Shown: positions 1 to 8,730, counted from the stretch's first letter. The stretch is 64,000 nt of DNA from Bacteroides muris (ex Afrizal et al. 2022) (GCF_004793475.1 NZ_SRYZ01000001.1:1-64000); one strand, 5' to 3'. Numbers and translations: made by a program. Notes: generated by a model not told the origin, from the letters alone.

Positions 1-86
1 GATAATGAAAATCAGCCACTTGGCCTATTTTATTATACTAAATATTATTTACTAACTCATTTGTTTTCAACGGATTAACTGTAATT

Positions 87-473
87 TTAACGAAGTATTA
101 TTATACTATACAGTTCCATAAAATCCTCTGTTACCAAGTAATATTCGTCAAGCCCCTCACAGTCGCCGATAAATATATGTATATCAGACATTCTTGCTTT
201 ATAAACGATAAAATCCCTGTTCCAATAATCAATAAAAAAATAGAAAACGATATTTTTGTCAATTATATCCAATAGATGAAAATAAGGATCTTCCATGTTA
301 CAATCTATACTATATGGCACATATTTAAATTTCAGCCATAATGCACGAGGATTTCCAATTACAAATGTGTCATATAACCGTTGTATTAAAATCTCTTTAT
401 CGACATCTCCTATTTCCTGAAATGGAAGATGGTTATCTTTGATTGTTCGTTCTATTTCTTTATAATCAAACAT
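87..473 (-). CDS. Small hypothetical protein, possibly immunity-like
   Basis: A 128-residue acidic, aromatic-rich protein with an ATG start and no signal peptide or membrane segment, so it is probably cytoplasmic. I do not recognise it with certainty. The C-terminal pattern (glycine-leucine-aspartate-glutamate-YY then a hydrophobic strand) recalls small DUF6756-type or polymorphic-toxin immunity proteins, but this is only a resemblance. No toxin gene is visible; the window starts 86 bases downstream of its stop, so a partner could lie outside. The surrounding DNA is AT-rich compared with the next gene. Confidence 0.6.
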   Translation of the reverse strand: MFDYKEIERTIKDNHLPFQEIGDVDKEILIQRLYDTFVIGNPRALWLKFKYVPYSIDCNMEDPYFHLLDIIDKNIVFYFFIDYWNRDFIVYKARMSDIHIFIGDCEGLDEYYLVTEDFMELYSIIILR

Positions 474-563
474 GACATTTTGCTTCTGTTAATAATCTCG
501 CATTATCCATACCGGTATTAACTTTCTGAGATACCTTTCAAACGTGATAGAAGAGGCAGACCG

Positions 564-1268
564 CTATATCTCCGTTTTGTATTTCCGGAGTTCTGTTCTC
601 AATGCTTGTGCCTTTCCACCGGTCATCCGGTCGAGCAAATCCCAGAAGCGCTCCCCATGATTCATCTCGCGGGTATGTGCCAGCTCGTGCAGTAGCACGT
701 AGTCTATAAGATGCTTGGGAAGAAGCACCAGATAATAGGAAAGATTGATATTACCTTGTGCCGAACAGCTTCCCCAACGCCCGCTACTGGAATTGATTTT
801 CACACTTTTATAAGGCAGATTGTGCTGCATGGAGAGCATATACAGACGGGGAGGAAGGATAATCTTTGCATTCCGGCGCAGAGCCTCTTCAATTACCTTG
901 TGCAGCCAAGCCTGCAGATTCTCATCCGAGAAATCGGCATCAGGAGGACAGATTATCTGCATTTCTCCCAATTCCGAACGGGACAGGAACCGTTCCCGTT
1001 GTCCGCTGACCAACGTCAGTTTAAAAAACTCCGTATCAATGCGGTAATCCAAATCAATCAGCTTTCTGACCAGCTTCTGTCTGGCATCCTTCAGACGCGG
1101 ACGAAGCTGCTCGATGGCACTCTCTACCTCGGCAAGAGAAGTCCGAGGAGGCACAGTCACGTAAATTCCGTCCTCCTTTGTACGGAAAGTGAGACGCCGT
1201 GCCCGGACATTGACCCGGACAAACAAAGACCCAAGCTCTTTATCTTCTATAATACGGTTTACTGTCAT
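564..1268 (-). CDS. YgjP-type M48-like metal-dependent hydrolase
   Basis: A 234-residue cytoplasmic protein of the YgjP/DUF45 family. The zinc site is visible as HELAH followed by a downstream NHGERFW segment, and the family signature RWGSCS lies about 30 residues upstream. The length is normal for the family. The family is assigned as zinc metallopeptidases of unknown substrate, related to SprT/WSS1-like proteases. It is transcribed alone, divergent from the head-GIN gene. Family assignment is secure; the physiological substrate is unknown. Confidence 0.88.
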   Translation of the reverse strand: MTVNRIIEDKELGSLFVRVNVRARRLTFRTKEDGIYVTVPPRTSLAEVESAIEQLRPRLKDARQKLVRKLIDLDYRIDTEFFKLTLVSGQRERFLSRSELGEMQIICPPDADFSDENLQAWLHKVIEEALRRNAKIILPPRLYMLSMQHNLPYKSVKINSSSGRWGSCSAQGNINLSYYLVLLPKHLIDYVLLHELAHTREMNHGERFWDLLDRMTGGKAQALRTELRKYKTEI

Positions 1269-1431
1269 AAATCAAAGCCTCTCCCATAGAGGGGGACAGG
1301 GAAGAGACTTTGCAAATGAACAAAGAATCGTCCGAAAAAGCAAGCAAACACTTGACAAAAGCGGACGGGATGTCCGATAATGAACACTGTGTAAAAGCAG
1401 TTATTCTTTAGTTATCAAAGATTTAGATTTA

Positions 1432-1446
1432 TGGCACAATAATTGA
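1432..1446 (+). promoter_or_regulatory. Possible sigma-54-like -24/-12 element
   Basis: TGGCAC, five bases, then TTGA about 105 bases before the head-GIN start. This resembles the sigma-54 consensus TGGCAC-N5-TTGC but lacks the final C. No TAnnTTTG box was found in this 282-base gap. Weak call. Confidence 0.25.
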
Positions 1447-1550
1447 TTAAGGTATAACAACCGAACGTCCTTTAAAAAAAGCATTTCTACATGCAACTTT
1501 TTCAAGGCAGTTCACGTCTAACTAATAAATATTGAATCGCAAAAAAGAAT

Positions 1551-2411
1551 ATGAAAACTCTAACAACATTTATCGCAATCGCCTTATTGGCATTCTGTAC
1601 AACCGCTTGTTCACAACAACACACATACCGTTCCGGAAGCTTCGGCAGCAAAACGGTCAAGGCAAGCAAGAATTATGTAACCAAAGACATAAAAGTGGAC
1701 AACTTCACCAAACTGAGTGTAGCCGGCAGTCCCGACGTGACCTACACGCAAAAGTCCGGAAAACCGACAGTGGAAGTATACACCTCGGACAACATTGTAG
1801 ATTTGCTGGATATCCGTGTCAAGGACAATACCCTCTACGTCGGCTTCAAAAAGAATGTCAACGTATCATACGACAAACTGAAAGTCCGTGTCTCCGCAGA
1901 AAAGCTGAACGGTATTGCCGTGGCAGGTTCAGGAGACGTGGAATTGAAAAACGGGCTAAAAACGGACGACCTTAAAATCTCCGTGGCAGGTTCGGGAGAC
2001 ATCAGCGGAAACAATATCTCTTGTACAGACCTCAGTATTTCCATCGCAGGCTCGGGAGACATCAACAGCAGCAACATCACTTGCAATGACCTCCAAGTAT
2101 CCGTTGCAGGCTCCGGTGACATGAAGTTGAACAACGTAACGGCCCACTCCACCAAAGCATCTATTGCAGGTTCGGGTACCGCTATCCTAAGCGGTAGCAC
2201 CCAAGAAGCAGAATACAGTGTGGCAGGTTCGGGTGATTTGTTTGCTTCCGATTTTGTTGCCAAAAAGGCATCTGCCAGTGTTGCCGGTTCAGGCGACATC
2301 AAATGCCATGCCACAGATTTCCTGAAAGTACGCACCAGCGGAAGCGGCAGTGTGGGCTACAAGGGTAATCCGGAACTGGACTATCCGAAAAAAGGACTGT
2401 ATAAGCTCTAA
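1551..2411 (+). CDS. Head-GIN domain (DUF2807) secreted adhesin-like protein
   Basis: A 286-residue exported protein with an N-terminal signal ending in a lipobox-like TTAC (Cys at about residue 20), so it is probably a lipoprotein. The rest is the head-GIN/DUF2807 domain, seen as eight or nine spaced copies of [S/A]-[V/I]-AGSGD every 16-22 residues, as expected for a right-handed beta-helix. The repetition is visible in the DNA from about 1,700 to 2,340. Head-GIN proteins are common in Bacteroidetes and lie at the cell surface or in the periplasm; their function is unknown. A strong hairpin follows the stop. It is convergent with the ECF sigma/anti-sigma genes. Confidence 0.88.
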   Translation: MKTLTTFIAIALLAFCTTACSQQHTYRSGSFGSKTVKASKNYVTKDIKVDNFTKLSVAGSPDVTYTQKSGKPTVEVYTSDNIVDLLDIRVKDNTLYVGFKKNVNVSYDKLKVRVSAEKLNGIAVAGSGDVELKNGLKTDDLKISVAGSGDISGNNISCTDLSISIAGSGDINSSNITCNDLQVSVAGSGDMKLNNVTAHSTKASIAGSGTAILSGSTQEAEYSVAGSGDLFASDFVAKKASASVAGSGDIKCHATDFLKVRTSGSGSVGYKGNPELDYPKKGLYKL

Positions 2412-2479
2412 CATTGGAAAAGATAGAATGATTGTAAGCCTAAACTAAATTCTCTCTCAAATAATTACCTACAAAGATG

Positions 2480-2516
2480 ACGAAGGACTCTTGCGAGGAA
2501 GTCCTTCGTTCTTTTA
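2480..2516 (+). terminator. Rho-independent terminator of the head-GIN gene
   Basis: A perfect 10-bp stem (ACGAAGGACT / AGTCCTTCGT) with a 10-base loop, followed by TTCTTTT. It lies 69 bases past the stop at 2411. Confidence 0.8.
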
Positions 2517-2574
2517 TTGGAGCAAGACGTCCTTCCACCCAACCTTCAACCACATCGAACATATAAAAACAATA

Positions 2575-2603
2575 AAGGGACGCTGCATCACGCGGCGTCC
2601 CTT
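2575..2603 (-). terminator. Terminator of the anti-sigma/sigma operon
   Basis: A 9-bp stem (AAGGGACGC / GCGTCCCTT) about 130 bases downstream of the anti-sigma stop on the minus strand, followed on that strand by a T-rich stretch. With the 2480 hairpin it accounts for the 322-base gap at 2412-2733; nothing else is seen there. Confidence 0.6.
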
Positions 2604-2733
2604 CTATGTTAGTTAGTTTTTATAAGATTTTGAGAGAATTGAAACTTCACAGCCTCAAGTTGTTTTAATAAAGTACACTAACTATTATGTTTAAAGCAAA
2701 TGAAAATGTTATTTTAAAAGCAAATGAAAATAT

Positions 2734-3216
2734 CTATTCCTCGATTTCCTGTTCCTCTTCCACCCGATGCAAGCTGTCCATCACTTGCTTCTCATGAGAC
2801 ACGGACACATCTCCCGAGAGAGCTACCGACGGTGCGGAAATCTGTTTACCGATAGTATCGGCTGCGGCCACCTCCTCTACATCCGAGAAAAATGAATGTT
2901 GCATCACATTCCCCATAGAAAGGACCACTGCCACTACTGCAGCGGCTTTGAACAACGGCATGAAACGTGCGGTCAATGTCAGGCGCTTTGCCTTGACCAC
3001 CGGAACTTCCACTTCGGCAAGCACCCGGACATCAAAATCCTCACCCAAATGCACTTCCTGCTGAAGCTGCTGATATACGAACAAGTCCTTGTAGCGAAGC
3101 AAGTGTCCGGGAACATCGTTACCGCTAAAGAAAGCACGCAGGCATGCTTCCTCTTCCAAAGAAGTTTCGCACTGCCAGTAGCGTTCCAAGAGTTGTTCTA
3201 TATATTTAGAGTCCAT
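2734..3216 (-). CDS. Putative membrane anti-sigma factor
   Basis: A 160-residue single-pass membrane protein. Residues 1-70 form a charged cytoplasmic part with a short helix-rich start like Bacteroidetes anti-sigma partners. A hydrophobic helix spans about 86-106. The last 50 residues are acidic and would be periplasmic. The start overlaps the ECF sigma stop by 11 bases on the same strand, so translation is probably coupled. The anti-sigma role is inferred from position and topology; no zinc-finger ZAS motif is visible. Confidence 0.7.
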   Translation of the reverse strand: MDSKYIEQLLERYWQCETSLEEEACLRAFFSGNDVPGHLLRYKDLFVYQQLQQEVHLGEDFDVRVLAEVEVPVVKAKRLTLTARFMPLFKAAAVVAVVLSMGNVMQHSFFSDVEEVAAADTIGKQISAPSVALSGDVSVSHEKQVMDSLHRVEEEQEIEE

Positions 3217-3715
3217 AACCTTCTATATCAATAAACGTTTGTTTCACTTTTTGCCGCGCCCTGAAGAGGTTCACTTTTACCTGCTCCTCGGTCAAGCTCA
3301 GAACCGCTGCAATTTCTTTATAGCTCTTACCTTCAATATCCCTAAGCTGCATAATCAGCCGCTGTTTTTCGGGAAGTTTGTTCATCAGCCGATGTATCAG
3401 CGTCATCCGTTCCTTGTTCACCAGCTTTTCGTAAGGACTCGATGCATCGGAAGCCTGCTCCATTTCGGGTGTCAACTCCAAGGTACGGGAGTCTTTTCGC
3501 TCGCTACGGTCTATCGCCAGATTTCTTGCCACTGTCAAGCAATAGGCTTCGATAGAACCGAACTGCGACCACTCGTCACGCTTGTTCCAGGCTCTTATCA
3601 GCGTTTCCTGCACAACGTCCTCCGCCTCTGCCCTATCGAACGTAATTCTCAAGGCTAACCGAAAGAGCTTGTCCTTCAGCGGAAGAATGTCATTGCGAAA
3701 GCTGAGTTCTTGCAT
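3206..3715 (-). CDS. ECF RNA polymerase sigma factor
   Basis: A 169-residue sigma-70 family extracytoplasmic-function factor. Region 2 (about 10-80) contains AEDVVQETLIRAWNK, and region 4 (about 105-160) contains LPEKQRLIMQLRDIEGKSYKEIA with the helix-turn-helix. It starts 60 bases after the argB stop and could be read through from speA-argB, or have its own promoter. The overlapping downstream gene is its likely anti-sigma factor. Target genes are unknown; the facing head-GIN gene is a possible target by location only. Confidence 0.9.
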   Translation of the reverse strand: MQELSFRNDILPLKDKLFRLALRITFDRAEAEDVVQETLIRAWNKRDEWSQFGSIEAYCLTVARNLAIDRSERKDSRTLELTPEMEQASDASSPYEKLVNKERMTLIHRLMNKLPEKQRLIMQLRDIEGKSYKEIAAVLSLTEEQVKVNLFRARQKVKQTFIDIEGYGL

Positions 3716-3775
3716 CTCTAAGAAATTGACGGTTAAGTATTCAGAAAGTTACAGCCTACTGCCACTTTTTTTAAA

Positions 3776-4546
3776 TTATTTCCGGATACGGGTTCCACTA
3801 TTCCCGTTGATGGCTGATGCCAAAGTGATTACGACTTCAGCCACACCGGCATTCAATGCCTCGAAAGAGTTCTCCAATTTCGGAATCATACCACCTTGAA
3901 TCACCCCATCCGCCACATATTGCTTGAATTCCTCCGGCGTTATCTGTGAAATCACGCTATCATCGTCGTTCTCGTCACGCAGTACCCCCTTCTTCTCAAA
4001 ACAAAATACCAAAGTAACGTCGAACAAGCCCGCCAAAGCCTTGGCAGTCTCTCCGGCAATGGTGTCGGCATTCGTATTCAGCATGTGCCCCTCTCCATCG
4101 TGCGTCAACGGAGCCATTACGGGAACCACACCTTTATGAATGAGGTCTGCCAGGAAAGCGGCATTCACCTGCCTCACATCGCCTACAAACCCATAATCCA
4201 CCTCCTTTACGGGACGTTTTACGGAACGAATCACATCCATATCAGCCCCCGTCAGACCCAGTGCATTGACACCGCGCGCCTGCAGACCGGCAACGATATT
4301 CTTATTCACCAATCCGCCATACACCATTGTCACCACTTTCAGCGTTTCGGCATCAGTGATGCGGCGGCCATTTATCATTTTGCTTTCAATGTCCAGTCGG
4401 GCGGCAATCTTCGTAGCCGAGCGTCCGCCTCCGTGTACCAGCACCTTGTAGCCCTCAATGGCTGCAAAGTCATCCAACAACTTATAGAGGGTGGCTTCCT
4501 CTTCTACAATTTTGCCACCCACTTTGATTACAGTCAGTTTCTCCAT
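3776..4546 (-). CDS. argB: Acetylglutamate kinase (possibly N-succinylglutamate kinase)
   Basis: A 256-residue amino-acid kinase family enzyme for the second step of arginine synthesis, phosphorylating an N-acylated glutamate. Visible motifs are the N-terminal KVGGK, the glycine loop VHGGGRSATK and the C-terminal GGMIPKLENSFEAL. Bacteroides fragilis is known to use N-succinylated intermediates in this pathway, so the substrate here may be N-succinylglutamate; the sequence alone does not settle this. It starts one base after the speA stop, an unusual pairing of an arginine-making and an arginine-consuming gene. Confidence 0.92.
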   Translation of the reverse strand: MEKLTVIKVGGKIVEEEATLYKLLDDFAAIEGYKVLVHGGGRSATKIAARLDIESKMINGRRITDAETLKVVTMVYGGLVNKNIVAGLQARGVNALGLTGADMDVIRSVKRPVKEVDYGFVGDVRQVNAAFLADLIHKGVVPVMAPLTHDGEGHMLNTNADTIAGETAKALAGLFDVTLVFCFEKKGVLRDENDDDSVISQITPEEFKQYVADGVIQGGMIPKLENSFEALNAGVAEVVITLASAINGNSGTRIRK

Positions 4547-4547
4547 T

Positions 4548-6440
4548 TTATTCCAAATAAGTATATCCGTACAGTCCGGAACGGTAATTAGACAAAAATT
4601 CCTTTCCTTCTTCCACAGAGATGCGCCCTTCCTTGACGGATTGCGTCACCCATGTTTCCAGCGTACGCACCAGTTTTTTAGGATTATATTGCACGTAGTC
4701 CAGCACCTCGGCCACCGTCTCGCCGTCAATCAGCTGATCGATGGTATAGCCTTTGGAATTGACGGACACGTGTACGGCATTCGTATCACCGAATAGATTG
4801 TGCATATCTCCCAAAATCTCCTGATAAGCCCCTACCAGGAAAACCGCCAGATAGTAGTGCTCCTTGTCACGCAACGAATGCAATGGTAAGGTGGTCGTAT
4901 CGGCACGCGAACTGACAAAATTGGCAATCTTACCGTCCGAGTCGCAAGTCATGTCCTGCAAGGTAGCCTCGCGGTCGGGTCTTTCGTCCAGCCGTTGTAT
5001 GGGCATGATGGGGAACATCTGATCGATGGCCCAGGAGTCGGGCAACGACTGGAACAATGAAAAATTACAGAAATACTTGTCAGCAAGTAGCTTGCTCAAC
5101 TTGCGGAATTCCTCGGGGCAGTGCTTCATGCCGCTGGCAATGGAGTTGATTTCGCGGCAGATACTCCAATAGAGTTTCTCTATCTGTGCACGCGTATTCA
5201 AGTCGACGATACCATGGCTGAAAAGGTCGAGTGCCTCTTCGCGTATCTGCTGCGCATCGTGCCAAGGTTCCAGCATGCTACGCTGGCTCAGGTTGTCCCA
5301 TATATCATACAGTTCCTTCACCAGTTCGTGAGCATCCTCTCCCGGTTCCCAATCGTCGTCCATTTCGGGCAGGGAAGCCGTTTCCAGCACTTCAAAGATA
5401 AGCACAGAGTGATGGGCAGTCAAGCTACGTCCCGTCTCAGTAATGATATTGGGATGAGGAAAACCGTGTTTGTCGGCAGCGTCGACGAAGGTCGACACCA
5501 CATCGTTGACATATTCCTGAATAGAATAGTTAACGGAGCTTTCGCTGCTTGAAGAACGTGTACCGTCATAATCAACCCCCATGCCACCACCGGTATCCAC
5601 GAATTCAATGTTGAAGCCCATCTTGTTCAGTTGCACAAAGAACTGCGAAGCTTCACGCAAAGCATTCTTGATACGACGTATCTTGGTTATCTGACTGCCG
5701 ATATGGAAATGTATCAGCTTCAGACAGTCCTTCATATCTTTCTTCTCCAAGAAGTCCAGCGCTTCGAGCAGTTCACTGGATGTCAGTCCGAACTTGCTGG
5801 CATCTCCTCCGCTTTCTTCCCATTTGCCACTTCCGCTGGAAGCCAATTTAATGCGAATACCTATATTGGGTCTCACCTTCAATTGCTTCGCCATCTTGGC
5901 AATAAGATTCAGCTCATTAAGTTTCTCTACGACAAGAAAGATGCGTTTGCCCATTTTCTGTGCCAACAGTGCCAGTTCAATGAAGCTCTCGTCCTTATAT
6001 CCGTTACAAACCACGAGGGAACCCGGGTCTGTATTGACCCCTATCACAGCATGCAACTCCGGTTTTGAACCCGCTTCCAGACCCAGATTGAACTTCTTCC
6101 CATGGTTAATCATCTCTTCCACCACGGGACGCATCTGATTCACTTTAATGGGGTAGATGATAAAGTTCTCTCCTTTATATCCGTACTCGTCAGCCGCCTG
6201 CCTGAAGCAGCAGGATACCTTCTCGATGCGGTTGTCCAGAATATCGGGAAAACGCACCAAGACCGGAGCCGCCACATCACGCAACTGCAACTCGTCCACC
6301 AACTCTTTTAAATCGACGGCAACTCCATCCTTACGCGGTGTCACCACAACATGACCTCTGTCATTGATACCAAAGTACGAAGTGCCCCAACCAGTTACGT
6401 TGTACAGCTCTTCTGAATCTTCAATACGCCATTTTCTCAT
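4548..6440 (-). CDS. speA: Biosynthetic arginine decarboxylase
   Basis: A 630-residue PLP enzyme converting arginine to agmatine for polyamine synthesis. The PLP lysine is in IYPIKVNQ (K99), and the barrel shows FHIGSQ and the DTGGGMGVDYDG motif typical of SpeA. Length matches the family (about 630-660). It is followed by argB after one base. A TATTTTTG -7 box lies 70 bases upstream on the minus strand. Confidence 0.95.
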   Translation of the reverse strand: MRKWRIEDSEELYNVTGWGTSYFGINDRGHVVVTPRKDGVAVDLKELVDELQLRDVAAPVLVRFPDILDNRIEKVSCCFRQAADEYGYKGENFIIYPIKVNQMRPVVEEMINHGKKFNLGLEAGSKPELHAVIGVNTDPGSLVVCNGYKDESFIELALLAQKMGKRIFLVVEKLNELNLIAKMAKQLKVRPNIGIRIKLASSGSGKWEESGGDASKFGLTSSELLEALDFLEKKDMKDCLKLIHFHIGSQITKIRRIKNALREASQFFVQLNKMGFNIEFVDTGGGMGVDYDGTRSSSSESSVNYSIQEYVNDVVSTFVDAADKHGFPHPNIITETGRSLTAHHSVLIFEVLETASLPEMDDDWEPGEDAHELVKELYDIWDNLSQRSMLEPWHDAQQIREEALDLFSHGIVDLNTRAQIEKLYWSICREINSIASGMKHCPEEFRKLSKLLADKYFCNFSLFQSLPDSWAIDQMFPIMPIQRLDERPDREATLQDMTCDSDGKIANFVSSRADTTTLPLHSLRDKEHYYLAVFLVGAYQEILGDMHNLFGDTNAVHVSVNSKGYTIDQLIDGETVAEVLDYVQYNPKKLVRTLETWVTQSVKEGRISVEEGKEFLSNYRSGLYGYTYLE

Positions 6441-6510
6441 CAGTACATTTACTATTAGACTATTTACAATTTACTATTTTCCCACAGTAGTGTGTCTTAT
6501 AAGGGGGGGA

Positions 6511-6518
6511 CAAAAATA
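6511..6518 (-). promoter_or_regulatory. Promoter -7 box of speA-argB
   Basis: Minus-strand TATTTTTG matches the Bacteroides -7 consensus TAnnTTTG and lies 70 bases upstream of the speA start. No clear -33 TTTG seen. Confidence 0.55.
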
Positions 6519-6574
6519 CACATAAATCTAATATATCCAGCTCTTCGGACTGAAGAATACACACTTACAAGGAA

Positions 6575-7102
6575 TTAAAGTCCTAAAAGTTGGCGTAACC
6601 GTTGCACAGATTCGTCAATCTGGCCGCGGCTCTCCAGATAACCGGCATCAAAGCGATAACGGGCCTGCGAGTAGAAAGGCGCACGCTTATCCAACGCCTC
6701 CACAATAAAGGTGCGCAAATCCTCGTCCGTCTTGCTTTGCAGGATGGGGCGTTGCAGCTTCGCCACCCGAAGCCGGCGGAATAGAATATCGGGATGCACA
6801 TCCAGGAACACAGTCTGTCCGCAACCGTTCATGTACTCCATATTGTCAAAAAAGCAAGGAGTACCACCGCCAGTAGAGACCACGACATCCTCAAATTCCC
6901 CTACCTCATGCAGCATGTTTCGCTCCAATTCACGAAAAGAAGCTTCTCCCCGCTCGGTGAACAATTCACGGATTGATTTGTGAAAACGTTCTTCAATATA
7001 CCAGTCCAAGTCGATGAACGGCACACTTATTTCGCAGGCAAAAGCCTTTCCTAAAGTAGTTTTACCAGCTCCCATATAGCCAGTCAAGAAAATACGTATC
7101 AT
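6575..7102 (-). CDS. aroK: Shikimate kinase
   Basis: A 175-residue P-loop kinase phosphorylating shikimate for aromatic amino-acid synthesis. The Walker A is GYMGAGKTTLGK at residues 8-19. DLDWYIE (about 32-38) carries the shikimate-binding aspartate, and STGGGTP (about 76-82) is the family GGG motif. Single gene with its own TACCTTTG box; the 134-base gap to speA makes co-transcription unlikely. Confidence 0.94.
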   Translation of the reverse strand: MIRIFLTGYMGAGKTTLGKAFACEISVPFIDLDWYIEERFHKSIRELFTERGEASFRELERNMLHEVGEFEDVVVSTGGGTPCFFDNMEYMNGCGQTVFLDVHPDILFRRLRVAKLQRPILQSKTDEDLRTFIVEALDKRAPFYSQARYRFDAGYLESRGQIDESVQRLRQLLGL

Positions 7103-7128
7103 ATCCGCTACGAATTACAGGTTTCCCG

Positions 7129-7136
7129 CAAAGGTA
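7129..7136 (-). promoter_or_regulatory. Promoter -7 box of aroK
   Basis: Minus-strand TACCTTTG, 26 bases upstream of the aroK ATG. Exact match to TAnnTTTG. Confidence 0.65.
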
Positions 7137-7164
7137 GCAATTCCAAGCTGAAAACGCCTCTGTA

Positions 7165-7767
7165 TCAGAGGAAAATTTTGATACGATTGCTTAAATCTTC
7201 GAATTCCTTTTCTTCCGGTTCACCGGTGGGTGTGCCGAAGGGCATCTGTGCAATCAGCATCCAGTCGCCGGGCAGGTTCCAGATGCGGCGTACCTCGTCG
7301 TCAATCAAAGGATTGTAGTGTTGCAGGGAGGCCCCCAACCCCATGTCTTCCAGCATAGTCCAGATGGCAAACTGATGCATGGCTGAGGTATGCTGTGACC
7401 AAGTAGGGAAATTATCTTTATAGGAAGGAAACGCTTCCTGCAACTTCTTGACGACAGAAGTATCCTCAAAGTAGAGGACAGTACCGTGTCCGCCGGCAAA
7501 ACAGCCATCAATCTTAACTTCCGTCTTGGCAAAGGCCTCGGCGGAGATACGCGCTTTCAAGGTTTCCTTCACGATGCTCCACAATTTCTTATGTTCGTCG
7601 CCCAGCAGCAATACAATTCTCGTAGACTGTGAATTGAAAGCTGAAGGCACATTCTTTACGGCTTCACGAATAACGTGTACTACTTCTTCATCCAGCACCG
7701 GCGAATCACTGCCGATAGAGTAATAACTACGGCGATGCGCCATGGCTTCTGCAAATGTTCTCTTCAT
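7165..7767 (-). CDS. Nitroreductase family protein
   Basis: A 200-residue flavin-dependent oxidoreductase of the NfsB/FRP superfamily. The FMN-binding start AHRRSYYSI (about 10-18), the SAFNSQSTR segment and the C-terminal half with GLGASLQHYNP are characteristic. The length is normal. Substrate cannot be deduced; relatives reduce nitroaromatics, quinones or similar compounds using NAD(P)H. It is divergent from rnhA. Confidence 0.88.
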   Translation of the reverse strand: MKRTFAEAMAHRRSYYSIGSDSPVLDEEVVHVIREAVKNVPSAFNSQSTRIVLLLGDEHKKLWSIVKETLKARISAEAFAKTEVKIDGCFAGGHGTVLYFEDTSVVKKLQEAFPSYKDNFPTWSQHTSAMHQFAIWTMLEDMGLGASLQHYNPLIDDEVRRIWNLPGDWMLIAQMPFGTPTGEPEEKEFEDLSNRIKIFL

Positions 7768-7860
7768 TTTTGTACTTTCTTTTAAATTTTCATTTATTCA
7801 TTTTCTATCCGCCATACAAAGAAACAAATGAAAGAGGGAAGTGGTTCGGATTTTCTTTTT

Positions 7861-7868
7861 TACCTTTG
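7861..7868 (+). promoter_or_regulatory. Promoter -7 box of rnhA, almost touching the start codon
   Basis: TACCTTTG ends nine bases before the RNase H ATG at 7878. With the usual spacing the transcript would carry only about five untranslated bases. This box also argues against the longer reading frame beginning at 7755. Confidence 0.65.
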
Positions 7869-7877
7869 TCCGCAGTT

Positions 7878-8513
7878 ATGAAGAAAAGAAAATACTACGT
7901 CGTATGGGCGGGAGTCAACCCGGGCATCTACACCTCTTGGACGGACTGCCAACTGCAGACCAAAGGCTACCAAGGAGCGAAATACAAATCGTTCGAAACA
8001 CGTGAAGAAGCAGAAAAAGCCTTTGCCTCTTCGCCGTACGCGTACATCAAGCGCTCGGCTCCCTCTCCTGCCAAGACTACTCCCGGCGCCGACGCTCCCC
8101 TTCCCGCCGCCGTCGCAGAAAACAGCCTTGCTGTAGATGCTGCCTGCAGCGGAAATCCCGGTGCCATGGAGTACCGGGGAGTACACGTCGCCAGCCGTCA
8201 GGAAATCTTTCACTTCGGGCCGATGTACGGTACCAATAATATCGGAGAATTTCTGGCCATTGTTCACGGATTGGCCTTGCTGAAGCAAAAAGGCTTCGAC
8301 ATGCCCATCTACAGCGACAGCGTGAACGCCATCAACTGGATAAAACAGAAAAAATGCAAGACCAAACTGCCACGCGACGCCAAGACCGAAGAGCTCTTCC
8401 GCCTGATAGAACGTGCGGAGAAGTGGTTGCGCGAAAATACCTATACCACCCGCATCCTGAAATGGGAGACGAATCAATGGGGGGAGATACCCGCTGATTT
8501 CGGACGGAAATAA
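7878..8513 (+). CDS. rnhA: Ribonuclease H1 with N-terminal viroplasmin-type domain
   Basis: A 211-residue enzyme that cuts the RNA strand of RNA-DNA hybrids. The N-terminal 45 residues (start MKKRKYYVVWAG) form the caulimovirus viroplasmin/hybrid-binding domain seen in eukaryotic and many Bacteroidetes RNases H1. The catalytic domain follows: first aspartate in VDAACSGNPG, glutamate in NNIGEF, aspartate in IYSDSVNA and the last aspartate in the C-terminal PADFGRK. The frame is open upstream to 7755, but the promoter and the conserved domain start fix 7878. Confidence 0.93.
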   Translation: MKKRKYYVVWAGVNPGIYTSWTDCQLQTKGYQGAKYKSFETREEAEKAFASSPYAYIKRSAPSPAKTTPGADAPLPAAVAENSLAVDAACSGNPGAMEYRGVHVASRQEIFHFGPMYGTNNIGEFLAIVHGLALLKQKGFDMPIYSDSVNAINWIKQKKCKTKLPRDAKTEELFRLIERAEKWLRENTYTTRILKWETNQWGEIPADFGRK

Positions 8514-8613
8514 TTTATCCACTAAGGTTCATTTTACTATAAATGAGTCTAAAATATCATCGATTCTTTTTCGCATCTCCGAATGCACTCTCTATATATC
8601 TTCTGATATAAAA

Positions 8614-8646
8614 ATCATCACTTTATGCACAATATCACCACTTTAT
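8614..8646. repeat. Direct repeat with 20-base period
   Basis: ATCATCACTTTAT at 8614-8626 and ATCACCACTTTAT at 8634-8646 differ at one base. They lie in the gap between rnhA and the isomerase gene; role unknown. Confidence 0.4.
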
Positions 8647-8677
8647 TGTAGCAAGTAGAAACGAGGTAGGCAATGAA

Positions 8678-8708
8678 ACATCCTGCACCCTAAAATCGGG
8701 TGTGATGT
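8678..8708. repeat. Hairpin in the rnhA-isomerase gap
   Basis: ACATC-ctg-CACCC, a 7-base loop, then GGGTG-t-GATGT. Possibly a terminator between convergent genes, but it has no T-tract. Confidence 0.45.
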
Positions 8709-8730
8709 AGAGTAAACCTCTCCACAAAAA

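Noticed and set aside
1700..2340. Regularly spaced repeats that could suggest a CRISPR array
   Set aside because: They are the coding repeats of the head-GIN protein (AGSGD motifs), in frame and diverged; no cas genes are present.
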